Of a stretch of 10,293 nucleotides of DNA, positions 1 through 8,377 are shown piece by piece. Within the stretch, counting starts at the first letter, position 1. Each line of letters starts with the position of its first letter. The notes under the pieces are model-generated. The model was not told the origin of the DNA. It did not search any database and saw only the letters and a program-made list of their open reading frames with translations. A program made the position numbers and the translations under genes. Source of the stretch: Gammaproteobacteria bacterium (GTDB taxonomy: Bacteria > Pseudomonadota > Gammaproteobacteria > GCA-001735895); contig QIJI01000405.1 in assembly GCA_003231795.1 (NCBI GenBank), positions 1-10,293 on the forward strand. Reading direction: 5' to 3'.

Positions 1-179
1 ACCAGCACCAGGATGATGGCCAGAAATTCGGCTTCCAACGACATCCAGATCACCGCGCTGGTAAAAAAGGTCAACACCAGTGACAGCGCGGCATGTACCG
101 GATTCCTCACCGTTACAACAGCAGTCGCCGAGACCACGGTGGCAATGGCAAACAGGTAAAATATAAATGTCTCAATCAT
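1..179 (-). CDS. nuoJ: NADH-quinone oxidoreductase subunit J, N-terminal part (cut by window edge)
   Basis: NuoJ (ND6 type) is a membrane subunit of the proton-pumping arm of complex I. The ATG at 179-177 opens a frame that stays open to base 1, giving 59 complete residues; the rest lies outside the window. The protein begins MIETFIFYLFAIATVVSATA, a hydrophobic first helix. The family-typical NPVHA follows at about residues 28-32, then a second hydrophobic stretch. The start lies 11 bases after the nuoI stop, with only a weak ribosome binding site, so translation is probably coupled to nuoI. Position after nuoI agrees with the usual nuo order. The call rests on NPVHA, hydrophobicity and context. 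Confidence 0.9.
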   Translation of the reverse strand, partial: MIETFIFYLFAIATVVSATAVVTVRNPVHAALSLVLTFFTSAVIWMSLEAEFLAIILVL

Positions 180-190
180 TAGTTATCAGC

Positions 191-682
191 TTAGCGGTAA
201 GGTGCGTCAGCGGACCGGTCTGCGGCCAGTTGAGTCTCGTAACGGTCACCTATTTCGAGCAACTTTTCCTTGGTCATTATATTTTCGCCGCGGTTTTCGA
301 AGTGATATTCAAAAATATTGGTTTCGACTATCGCGTCAACCGGGCAAGCTTCTTCACAAAATCCGCAATAGATACACTTGAACAGATCAATATCGTAGCG
401 GGTAGTACGGCGGGTACCGTCGGCACGCTGTTCCGATTCGATCGTAATCGCCAGCGCCGGACACACGGCCTCGCATAATTTGCAGGCGATACAACGTTCT
501 TCTCCGTTGGCGTATCGGCGCAAGGCATGCAACCCGCGAAAACGCGGGCTGATCGGAGTTTTCTCTTCGGGATACTGGACGGTAATTTTTTTGCGAAAAA
601 AATATCGGCCAGTGACGTTCATTCCCTTTAGTAGTTCCAGGAAGAGAAAACTTTTCAGGTAAAATTGTATTTTCGCAAACAT
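191..682 (-). CDS. nuoI: NADH-quinone oxidoreductase subunit I (8Fe ferredoxin-like)
   Basis: NuoI carries clusters N6a and N6b, which pass electrons from NuoG to N2 in NuoB in the connecting module of complex I. With the start at 682 the protein has 163 residues. Two CxxCxxCxxxCP motifs are visible: C64, C67, C70 and C74 in CIACKLCEAVCP, and C103, C106, C109 and C113 in CIYCGFCEEACP. Motifs such as SPRFRG, NGEERC and RTTRYDID place it in the short alphaproteobacterial/mitochondrial (TYKY) type rather than the longer E. coli type. I chose the ATG at 682 because it lies 4 bases after the nuoH stop and gives a family-like N-terminus. A TTG at 709 in the same frame would overlap nuoH by 23 bases. 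Neither has a convincing ribosome binding site. Confidence 0.96.
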   Translation of the reverse strand: MFAKIQFYLKSFLFLELLKGMNVTGRYFFRKKITVQYPEEKTPISPRFRGLHALRRYANGEERCIACKLCEAVCPALAITIESEQRADGTRRTTRYDIDLFKCIYCGFCEEACPVDAIVETNIFEYHFENRGENIMTKEKLLEIGDRYETQLAADRSADAPYR

Positions 683-686
683 GGTA

Positions 687-1718
687 TTAAACGAATAAAC
701 CGACCTCAAAGTAGATGGCTACACCTTCGACAAAGAGCCAGAAAATGGTAACCGGTAGCAATACCTTCCAACCGAGTCGCATAATTTGGTCATAGCGATA
801 ACGCGGGAAGGTTGCGCGAAACCACAGGAATAGCAACATGAACACGGCAGTTTTGCCGAATAGCCAGCCGATACTGTCGCCAACCAAATCCGGAAACGGG
901 CTGAGCCAACCTCCGAAAAACAACAGCGCACATAACATCGCAATCAAAATCATGTTGGCATATTCAGCCAGGAAAAAGACCGCGAAAGTCATACCGGAAT
1001 ATTCGACGTGGAATCCGGCAACAATCTCGGATTCCCCTTCTGCAACATCAAAAGGTGCGCGATTGGTTTCAGCCACGCCGGAGATAAGGTAGACAAAAAA
1101 CAACGGCAGCAACGGGATGAAAAACCATTCGCCGATTCCGCCGGATTGACTGTTTACAATTTCACCCAGGTTAAGACTGCCAGCGACCATCAAGACACCC
1201 ACCAGCGCGAATCCCATGGCTATTTCATACGCCACAATTTGAGCAGCCGAGCGCATCGCGCCAATCAGCGCGTATTTTGAGTTGGATGCCCAGCCTGCAA
1301 TGATGACACCGTAAACCCCGACCGAAGTCATCGCAAGAATATACAGCAAGCCTGCATTAATATTGCTAAACACCAGTGTATCGTTAAACGGAATAACGGC
1401 CCAGGCAGCCATTGCCGGTGCAAAAGTAATAACCGGGGCAATGATGAAAAGGTATCGATTGGAATTGGTCGGAATGATGATTTCTTTGAACATCAGTTTG
1501 ATCATATCCGCGAAAGGCTGAAGCAGCCCTTTGGGACCCACGCGATTAGGGCCCTTGCGGCTTTGCATGTAACCAATCACCTTGCGCTCGGCATAGGTGT
1601 AATAAGCGACGACAATAAACAGCGGTAACAGAATCATCAGTGCCTTGACACCGCTGTAGATGGTGAATTGCACATACTCATGCAACCAGCCCCAGATCGA
1701 CATCGCAAAATCCGTCAC
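687..1718 (-). CDS. nuoH: NADH-quinone oxidoreductase subunit H (ND1 type)
   Basis: NuoH is the membrane subunit next to the connecting module and forms much of the quinone-access chamber. The 343-residue protein has about eight hydrophobic helices. Conserved blocks include AERKVIGYMQSRKGPNRVGP (43-62), the loop to KEIIIP, GWASNSKYALIGAMRSAAQ (142-160), and the acidic quinone-chamber loop ETNRAPFDVAEGESEIVAGF (217-236). The start is a GTG at 1718 whose GTGA overlaps the nuoG TGA by four bases. A GGAG at 1727-1730 sits 8 bases upstream, which supports this start over the ATG at 1703. Length is normal for the family. Confidence 0.97.
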   Translation of the reverse strand: MTDFAMSIWGWLHEYVQFTIYSGVKALMILLPLFIVVAYYTYAERKVIGYMQSRKGPNRVGPKGLLQPFADMIKLMFKEIIIPTNSNRYLFIIAPVITFAPAMAAWAVIPFNDTLVFSNINAGLLYILAMTSVGVYGVIIAGWASNSKYALIGAMRSAAQIVAYEIAMGFALVGVLMVAGSLNLGEIVNSQSGGIGEWFFIPLLPLFFVYLISGVAETNRAPFDVAEGESEIVAGFHVEYSGMTFAVFFLAEYANMILIAMLCALLFFGGWLSPFPDLVGDSIGWLFGKTAVFMLLFLWFRATFPRYRYDQIMRLGWKVLLPVTIFWLFVEGVAIYFEVGLFV

Positions 1719-4096
1719 GATATTTTCTCCAGGTCCACCTTGCCATAGGCATCAGACAGATGTCTGACCGCGTCGATTCCGCTCGGCACATAGACGCAGC
1801 CGTTGGGTACCGCTTCATCAATACGCAAAGGCAACACCGCGGTCCCCTTACCCTGCTTGATCTGAACCTGGGTACAGGACGTCAGCTTTGCCTCTTCCGC
1901 CTGGGAACGGTTTATCACTACCGCCGATTGCGATTTCATTAATTCGGTCGCCTGCAAGGAAGCTGACAAACGGGCCATTTCGTCGCTGGCGTAGATCGGC
2001 GTGTGTCCGATTTTCTGCAGCCCGATTTTCTGCGCCGACCTGGGCGTTTCAGGCAATTTTTTGCGGCCAGACTTGATGCCACATAGATTACTCAGCGCAA
2101 CGTCGCTACACATTGCTTTCAACTCGTTACGAATACTGATTGAATCCTGGTATTCGAATTCAGTCGGCAATAGTACCTGGCCGAGTGCTGCCAGGATTTT
2201 CCAGCCCTGGCGACTTTCGCCGCGAGTCGCGATACAGCCTTTAAAACTTTGCCACAAACCCTCAACGTTAACAAAACTTCCGGAAGTCTCGAGAATCGAT
2301 GCCAATGGCAGAACTACATCCGCCTGCTGTTGAATAAAATCGTTATCAAAACAGCTAATCGAAATAATCGATTCATTGCTATCCGATAATGGCGCTACCG
2401 AAGGGGTATCCAGTAACGGGTTCAGGCCGAAGACAAGTAATGCCTTGTGTTGACTGGACAATATTTGCGACGCGTTTTCACCGGCCTGATCCAGCGGGCT
2501 TGCTGCCGGACCCCGATGAGGTGTCGACCCGGCAAGACAGGCACCAGCACTATTCGCGGAAAGCGACAGATAACCCAATGTGGCATCGCTGGCAGCAGTT
2601 ATCGATTCACAAAATTCCTGAATCAATGAGTAATCTGGATGCGATAAGGCCTGAACTCCAACAATGAGTGCAGCATTGCCAGCATCAATCAGTGCTGTCG
2701 CAATGCTACGGTGGTTATCGTCCGGCTCGCAGGCCGATAACAGTTTGGCCAGTCGGCTGGACAATGCCCTGTTACTGATTTCGGCCGCCACTTTTGCCAC
2801 CGCGCCAAGATCCGAAACCAGTTGTACCGCGGAACCGACCAGCTCAGATTGCAATTTGAAATTATACTGATCGCGCAAATGCCCAATCGCCGATACAGAC
2901 GCATTATTACCGATTACCGCCTTCCTCAGTCGATGCGAAAGTAGTGGCTGTTCATAACGAAGATTGCCAGCCACAATCAGGGCCGCATCAAGTGATTCGA
3001 CTGATTCAAGCGAACGCCCCAACCACGGCATTACCGCAGATTGTTGCTGCGCGGAGAAATCAACCTGGGTCAGACGATGATCGATATTGCCCGACCCCAG
3101 TCCACGGGTCAGCTTTTGCGCCAGAAAATGTTCTTCCAGGGTCGACTGAGGACTAATCAAAGTCGCCAGATTTCCGTTGGCCTGTGACATTTTTTCGGCT
3201 GCGGCATTCAGAGCTGTCTCCCAATCGACAGGCTTGAGTTCACCCTGGTCACGCAGCAAGGGTTGGTTAATTCGTTTTTCGGCCTTAACCGCGGTGTAAC
3301 TGAATCGATCGCGATCAGATATCCACGATTCGTTAATGGATTCATTCTCGCGTGGCACCACGCGAATGACATCCTTGCCGCGGGTATGTACGAAGGTATT
3401 GGAGCCTATACAGTCGTGTGCCGAGACGGCAGCATGCTGGGTCAATTCCCACGGGCGGGCGGTATAGCGAGACGGCTTTGCGGTTAAAGCACCGACTGGA
3501 CAGATATCAATCACGTTACCGGACAATTCCGACACAATCGATTTCTCGATATAAGTGCCAATTTCCACAAATTCGCCGCGTCCAGTCGCGCCGAGCTCGG
3601 GCATTCCGGCGATTTCATCACCGAATCGAACACATCGCGTGCAATGAATGCAACGGGTAAAATCGGTCGCAATCAACGGGCCGATGTTCTTGTCCATCAC
3701 GACGCGTTTCTGTTCGGTATATTTGGATATACCGTCACCAAATCCCATGGCCACATCCTGCAACTCGCACTCTCCACCCTGATCACAAATGGGGCAATCG
3801 AGCGGGTGGTTAATGAGCAGGAATTCCATGGTCGATTTCTGCGCGGCAATAGCGCCTTTAGAACGGGTCTGTACCACCATGCCGTCCATGCACTGGGTGG
3901 CGCAGGCAGGCATCGGTTTGGGCGAACGTTCGATTTCGACCAGGCACATGCGGCAGTTGGCCGCCACCGACAGGCGCTTGTGATAGCAGAATCGCGGAAT
4001 TACGATATCATTTTCGTCAGCCACGTCGATCAACAGGCGCCCGGGCTGCGTCTCTATCTCTTTTCCGTTAATCGTGACTGTTATGCTGTCGCCCAT
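1715..4096 (-). CDS. nuoG: NADH-quinone oxidoreductase subunit G (NADH-module Fe-S protein)
   Basis: NuoG is the large iron-sulfur subunit of the NADH-oxidising arm and receives electrons from NuoF. The 793-residue protein starts with a 2Fe-2S ferredoxin domain (N1b ligands C37, C48, C51, C65). The N5 motif follows (H97, C101, C104, C110), then N4 (C149, C152, C155, C199). A long molybdopterin-oxidoreductase-like domain follows from about residue 210, probably without cofactor, as in other NuoG. The extra N7 cluster of the E. coli type is absent: around RPWELTQ (214-220) only C229 occurs where four cysteines would be needed. The C-terminal half is poorly conserved in this family. The ATG at 4096 follows the nuoF stop by 30 bases, the largest gap in the operon here, with only a weak ribosome binding site. 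Confidence 0.97.
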   Translation of the reverse strand: MGDSITVTINGKEIETQPGRLLIDVADENDIVIPRFCYHKRLSVAANCRMCLVEIERSPKPMPACATQCMDGMVVQTRSKGAIAAQKSTMEFLLINHPLDCPICDQGGECELQDVAMGFGDGISKYTEQKRVVMDKNIGPLIATDFTRCIHCTRCVRFGDEIAGMPELGATGRGEFVEIGTYIEKSIVSELSGNVIDICPVGALTAKPSRYTARPWELTQHAAVSAHDCIGSNTFVHTRGKDVIRVVPRENESINESWISDRDRFSYTAVKAEKRINQPLLRDQGELKPVDWETALNAAAEKMSQANGNLATLISPQSTLEEHFLAQKLTRGLGSGNIDHRLTQVDFSAQQQSAVMPWLGRSLESVESLDAALIVAGNLRYEQPLLSHRLRKAVIGNNASVSAIGHLRDQYNFKLQSELVGSAVQLVSDLGAVAKVAAEISNRALSSRLAKLLSACEPDDNHRSIATALIDAGNAALIVGVQALSHPDYSLIQEFCESITAASDATLGYLSLSANSAGACLAGSTPHRGPAASPLDQAGENASQILSSQHKALLVFGLNPLLDTPSVAPLSDSNESIISISCFDNDFIQQQADVVLPLASILETSGSFVNVEGLWQSFKGCIATRGESRQGWKILAALGQVLLPTEFEYQDSISIRNELKAMCSDVALSNLCGIKSGRKKLPETPRSAQKIGLQKIGHTPIYASDEMARLSASLQATELMKSQSAVVINRSQAEEAKLTSCTQVQIKQGKGTAVLPLRIDEAVPNGCVYVPSGIDAVRHLSDAYGKVDLEKIS

Positions 4097-4126
4097 AATC
4101 CAATCAAGTCTCGGTTAGTGTGTGCA

Positions 4127-5407
4127 CTATGCTGCATTATCAATAATCGAGCGTTTGTGCTCGACGTAGTATTCAAACTCGTGGCGGAAATGTTTGATGA
4201 AACTCCATACCGGCATTGCGGCCGCATCCCCCAACGCGCATATGGTTCGCCCTTCTATCTTGTGCGACACTTCTTCCAGTTGTTCAATATCTTCCGGCCT
4301 GCCTTTGCCTTCAACAATACGCGTCAGCATGCGATACAACCACCCGGTACCTTCACGGCAGGGAGTACATTGGCCACAGGATTCTGAAAAATAAAAGCGC
4401 GAAATTCGGCGCAATGCGACCACCATATCGGTGCTTTCATCCATCACGATAACCGCACCGGAACCCAGCATCGAACCAGCCTTGGCAATCGAATCGTAAT
4501 CCATGGTGCATTCCATCATCACATCGCCTGGCAATATCGGCACCGAAGAACCCCCGGGAATTACCGCTTTCAATGGCCGACCATCTTTCATGCCACCGGC
4601 CATCGCGAGCAGGTCCTTGAACGGCGTGCCCATATTGATCTCGAAATTGCCCGGGCTATTTAAATGTCCCGACATGGAAAACAGTTTTACCCCACCATTG
4701 TTTGGAATTCCGAGGTCGGCAAACCATTGGGCACCGTTACGCATGATCGAAGGTATCGAAGCCAGTGACTCGGTATTGTTAATCGTAGTGGGTTTACCAT
4801 AGAGTCCGAAATTAGCCGGGAACGGGGGTTTGTATCGTGGCTGACCTTTTTTGCCTTCGAGTGACTCGAGCAAGGCTGTTTCTTCACCACAGATGTAGGC
4901 ACCGGCACCGAGCGTCGCATAGAGATCAAAGTCGACCCCGCTGCCAAGAATGTTTTTACCCAGATAACCGGCTTCGTAAGCTTCTTTTAGCGCAGCCTCG
5001 AATCGGATCGCGGGTTCATCCATAAACTCTCCACGCATATAGTTGTAACCCACGGTAGCTCCGATGGCATAACCGCAAATCACCATGCCTTCGACCAGCG
5101 CATGCGGATTAAAGCGAAGAATATCGCGGTCTTTACAGGTGCCAGGTTCGGATTCATCCGAATTACAAATGATATATTTTTGTCCGGGTGCATTACGCGG
5201 CATGAAACTCCATTTCAATCCGGTTGGGAAGCCGGCGCCACCCCGGCCACGCAAACCCGAAGCCTTGACTTCTTCGATCACGTCCTCGGCCGACACTCCT
5301 TCGATCATTATTCTTTTCAAGGCCTGGTAGCCACCGGTTTTTACATAGCTGTCCATCGACCAGGGTTGGTCGAACTGCCGTGTTGCAAAACAAACCTCGT
5401 TAGTCAT
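4127..5407 (-). CDS. nuoF: NADH-quinone oxidoreductase subunit F (NADH- and FMN-binding)
   Basis: NuoF oxidises NADH through FMN and passes electrons to cluster N3; it sits at the tip of the peripheral arm. The 426-residue protein has the glycine-rich nucleotide motif GRGGAGFPTGLKW (54-66) and the flavin/NADH-site motif GAGAYICGEETALLESLEG (167-185). The N3 ligands are C344, C347 and C350 in ESCGQCTPCREG, and C390 in GRTICALGD. The start lies 2 bases after the nuoE stop. A GGA about 7 bases upstream could serve as ribosome binding site. Length and all cofactor residues are normal, so this should be an active subunit. Confidence 0.98.
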   Translation of the reverse strand: MTNEVCFATRQFDQPWSMDSYVKTGGYQALKRIMIEGVSAEDVIEEVKASGLRGRGGAGFPTGLKWSFMPRNAPGQKYIICNSDESEPGTCKDRDILRFNPHALVEGMVICGYAIGATVGYNYMRGEFMDEPAIRFEAALKEAYEAGYLGKNILGSGVDFDLYATLGAGAYICGEETALLESLEGKKGQPRYKPPFPANFGLYGKPTTINNTESLASIPSIMRNGAQWFADLGIPNNGGVKLFSMSGHLNSPGNFEINMGTPFKDLLAMAGGMKDGRPLKAVIPGGSSVPILPGDVMMECTMDYDSIAKAGSMLGSGAVIVMDESTDMVVALRRISRFYFSESCGQCTPCREGTGWLYRMLTRIVEGKGRPEDIEQLEEVSHKIEGRTICALGDAAAMPVWSFIKHFRHEFEYYVEHKRSIIDNAA

Positions 5408-5409
5408 AG

Positions 5410-5916
5410 CTAATCCAGACCATCCAGAATCTCGTCAACCTTTTCAGGCGTCAGATTCTCATAATAAACATGATCTACCTGCATCATCGGTCCACCCGCG
5501 CACGCGGCCAGACACTCTTCTTCACATTTCAGGTAAATGCGTCCATCTTCGGTGCTCCCGCCAATCTTGATACCAAGCTTGCTCTCCACATGCGCAACGA
5601 TGCCTTCCGACCCCATTAACATGCACGAAATATTGGTGCATATCGCGACATTGTGGCGCGCTACGGGACGGGTTTCATACATCGAGTAAAACGACGCAAC
5701 CTCGTAGACATGGATTGCCGGCAAATCAAGATACTCAGCCACCGCATCCATTAATTCGGTGGTTAAAAACCCCTGGTTCTGGTGCTGCGCGCTACTCAGC
5801 GCCTGCAATACTGCTGATCTTTTCTGCTCGGCTGGGAATTTAGCCAGGCAATGGTCAATCGCTTCACGCGTATGAGCACAGAGCGGGTTCGTTTCAGATC
5901 CAGTATCATTGGCCAT
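5410..5916 (-). CDS. nuoE: NADH-quinone oxidoreductase subunit E (2Fe-2S, thioredoxin-like)
   Basis: NuoE is the 24-kDa type subunit that binds cluster N1a beside the FMN of NuoF. The 168-residue protein has an N-terminal helical part followed by a thioredoxin-like 2Fe-2S domain. The four ligands are C93 and C98 (CTNISC) and C135 and C139 (ECLAAC), in the usual Cx4C...Cx3C spacing, followed by GGPMM. The motif VYEVASFYSMY at 70-80 is typical of the family. Its ATG overlaps the nuoD stop by one base (TAATG), so translation is probably coupled. Nothing is missing or truncated. Confidence 0.97.
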   Translation of the reverse strand: MANDTGSETNPLCAHTREAIDHCLAKFPAEQKRSAVLQALSSAQHQNQGFLTTELMDAVAEYLDLPAIHVYEVASFYSMYETRPVARHNVAICTNISCMLMGSEGIVAHVESKLGIKIGGSTEDGRIYLKCEEECLAACAGGPMMQVDHVYYENLTPEKVDEILDGLD

Positions 5917-7169
5917 TATCGATCGATCTCACCAAATACAATATCCTGGGTACCGATGATCGCAACAACATCGGCCAGCATGTGGCCCTGGGCCATTTCA
6001 TTCATGCTCGACAAATGGGCAAACCCAGGCGCACGGATCTTGACCCGATACGGCTTATTGGCACCATCGGAAATCAGGTAAATGCCAAACTCACCTTTGG
6101 GATGCTCGACGCTGGCATAAACTTCCCCTGGCGGCAGAGTATAACCCTCGGTAAACAATTTGAAGTGATGGATCAGACCTTCCATATCAGCTTTGATCGC
6201 TTCGCGTCTGGGCGCTGCGACCTTGTGATTTTCGGTCATCGATAACCCAGGATTAACCCGTAACCAGTCGATGCATTGTGTGATAATCCGATTCGACTGA
6301 CGCATTTCTTCGACCCTGACCAGATAGCGATCATAACAGTCTCCATTGGTGCCGACCGGAATGTCGAAATCGACTTTATCGTAAACTTCGTAGGGTTGCT
6401 TCTTGCGTAAATCCCATTCCACCCCCGATCCACGTAACATCGGGCCGGTAAAACCGAGTTGATAGGCGCGGTCTTCCGAAACCACACCGATTCCAACGGT
6501 ACGCTGTTTCCAGATTCGGTTGTCGGTCAGCAGAGTCTCGTATTCGTCTACATAGCGCGGGAATCGACGGCAGAAATCCTCGATAAAATCGAGCAGGCTG
6601 CCCTGTCGATTCTGGTTCAGACGATCGGCTTCCTTCTTGCTGCGCCAACGACTCTCAAGGTATTGCGGCATCGCGTCGGGCAGATCACGCGCAACACCTC
6701 CCGGGCGGTAATAAGTCGCATGCATGCGGGCACCCGATACCGCTTCATACATATCCATTAAATCTTCGCGCTCGCGAAACGCATACAGAAACACCGTCAT
6801 CGCGCCAACGTCGAGCGCATGGGTTCCGATCCACATCAGATGATTAAGGATTCGCGTGATTTCATCGAACATGACGCGAATATATTGCGCTCGTTCGGGT
6901 ATTTCGAGATCCAGCATTTTTTCGATCGCCATTACATAACCATGCTCGTTGCACATCATCGATACATAATCGAGCCGATCCATGTAACCAATGGTCTGGT
7001 TGTAAGGCTTGGTTTCGGCCAGCTTCTCGGTACCGCGATGTAACAGGCCAATATGGGGGTCGGCGCGCTCGATCACTTCGCCATCCATTTCAAGCACCAG
7101 GCGTAATACACCATGCGCTGCCGGATGCTGGGGTCCGAAATTAAGCGTGTAATTCTTGATTTCAGGCAT
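5916..7169 (-). CDS. nuoD: NADH-quinone oxidoreductase subunit D (49-kDa, quinone site)
   Basis: NuoD forms the quinone-reduction site together with NuoB at the foot of the peripheral arm. With the ATG at 7169 it has 417 residues, the common length for unfused NuoD, and starts MPEIKNYTLNFGPQHPAAHG. H19 and Y68 correspond by local alignment to the quinone headgroup-binding His and Tyr of the Thermus 49-kDa subunit. RPGG (155-158) and the C-terminal DIVFGEIDR are also typical. The start overlaps the end of nuoC by 8 bases (ATGCCTGA), with GGGG 6 bases upstream. An in-frame ATG at 7223 would add 18 residues that overlap nuoC and do not resemble family N-termini. It is a separate gene, not the NuoCD fusion of enterobacteria. 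Confidence 0.97.
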   Translation of the reverse strand: MPEIKNYTLNFGPQHPAAHGVLRLVLEMDGEVIERADPHIGLLHRGTEKLAETKPYNQTIGYMDRLDYVSMMCNEHGYVMAIEKMLDLEIPERAQYIRVMFDEITRILNHLMWIGTHALDVGAMTVFLYAFREREDLMDMYEAVSGARMHATYYRPGGVARDLPDAMPQYLESRWRSKKEADRLNQNRQGSLLDFIEDFCRRFPRYVDEYETLLTDNRIWKQRTVGIGVVSEDRAYQLGFTGPMLRGSGVEWDLRKKQPYEVYDKVDFDIPVGTNGDCYDRYLVRVEEMRQSNRIITQCIDWLRVNPGLSMTENHKVAAPRREAIKADMEGLIHHFKLFTEGYTLPPGEVYASVEHPKGEFGIYLISDGANKPYRVKIRAPGFAHLSSMNEMAQGHMLADVVAIIGTQDIVFGEIDR

Positions 7170-7899
7170 CGTCGGCCCCGTCCTCGGTATCTTCCCCGAC
7201 ATCTTCCAGGTAGCGGTGATCATTACGTCTCACCCGTGGCACCAGGACTCGCGGTTCGATCGTGACCGGTTCATAAATAACCCGACGTTTCTCCGGGTCA
7301 TAGCGCATCTCGACATTGCCAATCATAGGAAAATCCTTGCGGAAAGGATGGCCGACAAATCCGTAATCGGTCAGGATGCGGCGTAAATCGGGGTGTCCGT
7401 CAAACAGAATGCCCAACAGATCGAATGCTTCACGTTCGTACCAGTCGGCCGAATTCCACACCTCGGTAACCGTTGGTACCACAGGAAAATCATCGTTGCT
7501 GGCAAATACACGTATGCGGAGGCGTCGATTAAAGACATAAGAGAGCAAATGATAAACCGCAGCAAAGCGCCTGCCCGGTGGCGTCAGCGATTCAAGCTCA
7601 TCGCCGAACTGTAGCCGTCCGCTACTGGTTGCGGCGTCAACGCCGCGCCCGAAGCCTGCCCGACTGGCATCATCTGTTTGCCATTCGTCCTGCCCGAACT
7701 GAGAGTAATCGACCCCGCAGAGATCGATGAGTTGCTGAAATTCAAATTCAGGATTATCGCGTAGTTCGGTTGTGACCTCGAGCAGATTTTCGGGAGTCAC
7801 TTCGATACTGACCTCATTGAATTCAATTTCGACAGATACCAGCTTTTCGGCAAACACCGCAGACAGTGAATCAGCCAGTTGCTGTATAGAATTCGACAT
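7162..7899 (-). CDS. nuoC: NADH-quinone oxidoreductase subunit C (30-kDa type)
   Basis: NuoC is the 30-kDa type subunit that scaffolds NuoD in the connecting module; it binds no cofactor. The 245-residue protein has the family signature near residues 153-190: WYEREAFDLLGILFDGHPDL, then RRILTDYG and GHPFRKDFP. Two features stand out. A hydrophilic stretch at about 66-110 lies between the LIDLCGVDY and FAAVYHLLS blocks, which shorter homologues join more directly. The last 15 residues are very acidic (EDVGEDTEDGADDA). The start lies one base after the nuoB stop, without a clear ribosome binding site, so coupling to nuoB is likely. The end overlaps nuoD by 8 bases. Confidence 0.97.
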   Translation of the reverse strand: MSNSIQQLADSLSAVFAEKLVSVEIEFNEVSIEVTPENLLEVTTELRDNPEFEFQQLIDLCGVDYSQFGQDEWQTDDASRAGFGRGVDAATSSGRLQFGDELESLTPPGRRFAAVYHLLSYVFNRRLRIRVFASNDDFPVVPTVTEVWNSADWYEREAFDLLGILFDGHPDLRRILTDYGFVGHPFRKDFPMIGNVEMRYDPEKRRVIYEPVTIEPRVLVPRVRRNDHRYLEDVGEDTEDGADDA

Positions 7900-7900
7900 G

Positions 7901-8377
7901 TTAGCGAGCTATGGTATTGGTGCGTTTGATTTTGTTCTGCAACTGCAAGATGCCATACAACAGCGCTTCAGCCGTCGGGGGGCATCCAGGAACATAAATA
8001 TCGACCGGCACTACCCGGTCACAGCCACGTACGACGGCGTAGGAATAATGGTAGTAACCGCCACCATTCGCACATGAACCCATCGAGATAACCCAGCGAG
8101 GCTCAGCCATCTGGTCATAGACCTTGCGCAGTGCAGGTGCCATTTTGTTAACCAGTGTGCCGGCAACAATCATCACATCCGACTGACGTGGGCTGGGCCG
8201 GAAAATAATACCGAATCGGTCGAGATCATAACGCGACGCACCCGCCTGCATCATTTCCACCGCGCAACAGGCCAGGCCGAAAGTCATCGGCCACATCGAA
8301 CCGGTACGTGCCCAATTAATCAGCTTGTCGGCTGTGGTGGTCATGAAACCCTTTTCGAAAACGCCTTCTATTCCCAT
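7901..8377 (-). CDS. nuoB: NADH-quinone oxidoreductase subunit B (cluster N2)
   Basis: NuoB (PSST type) carries N2, the last iron-sulfur cluster before quinone. With the ATG at 8377 it has 158 residues. The ligands are the tandem C37-C38 in LACCAVEMM, C102 in MGSCANGG and C132 in VPGCPPTAEAL; C119 is an extra cysteine not expected to bind N2. The start choice is clear. AAGGAG at 8385-8390 lies 7 bases upstream of this ATG, and the protein then begins MGIEGVFEKGF like its relatives. The in-frame ATG at 8398 has no ribosome binding site and would sit deeper in nuoA. The gene overlaps the end of nuoA by 10 bases. Confidence 0.98.
   Translation of the reverse strand: MGIEGVFEKGFMTTTADKLINWARTGSMWPMTFGLACCAVEMMQAGASRYDLDRFGIIFRPSPRQSDVMIVAGTLVNKMAPALRKVYDQMAEPRWVISMGSCANGGGYYHYSYAVVRGCDRVVPVDIYVPGCPPTAEALLYGILQLQNKIKRTNTIAR

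Noticed and set aside
3644..4387. Plus-strand open frame of 247 codons opposite nuoG and nuoF, the longest on that strand.
   Set aside because: It spans the ends of two strongly conserved genes on the other strand and the gap between them. Its product has a shadow-type composition (many His, Arg, Ala, Phe) and no known domain.
7170..7223. Longer NuoD start at the ATG at 7223.
   Set aside because: It would add 18 residues unlike NuoD N-termini and a 62-base overlap with nuoC; the ATG at 7169 gives the usual 417 residues.
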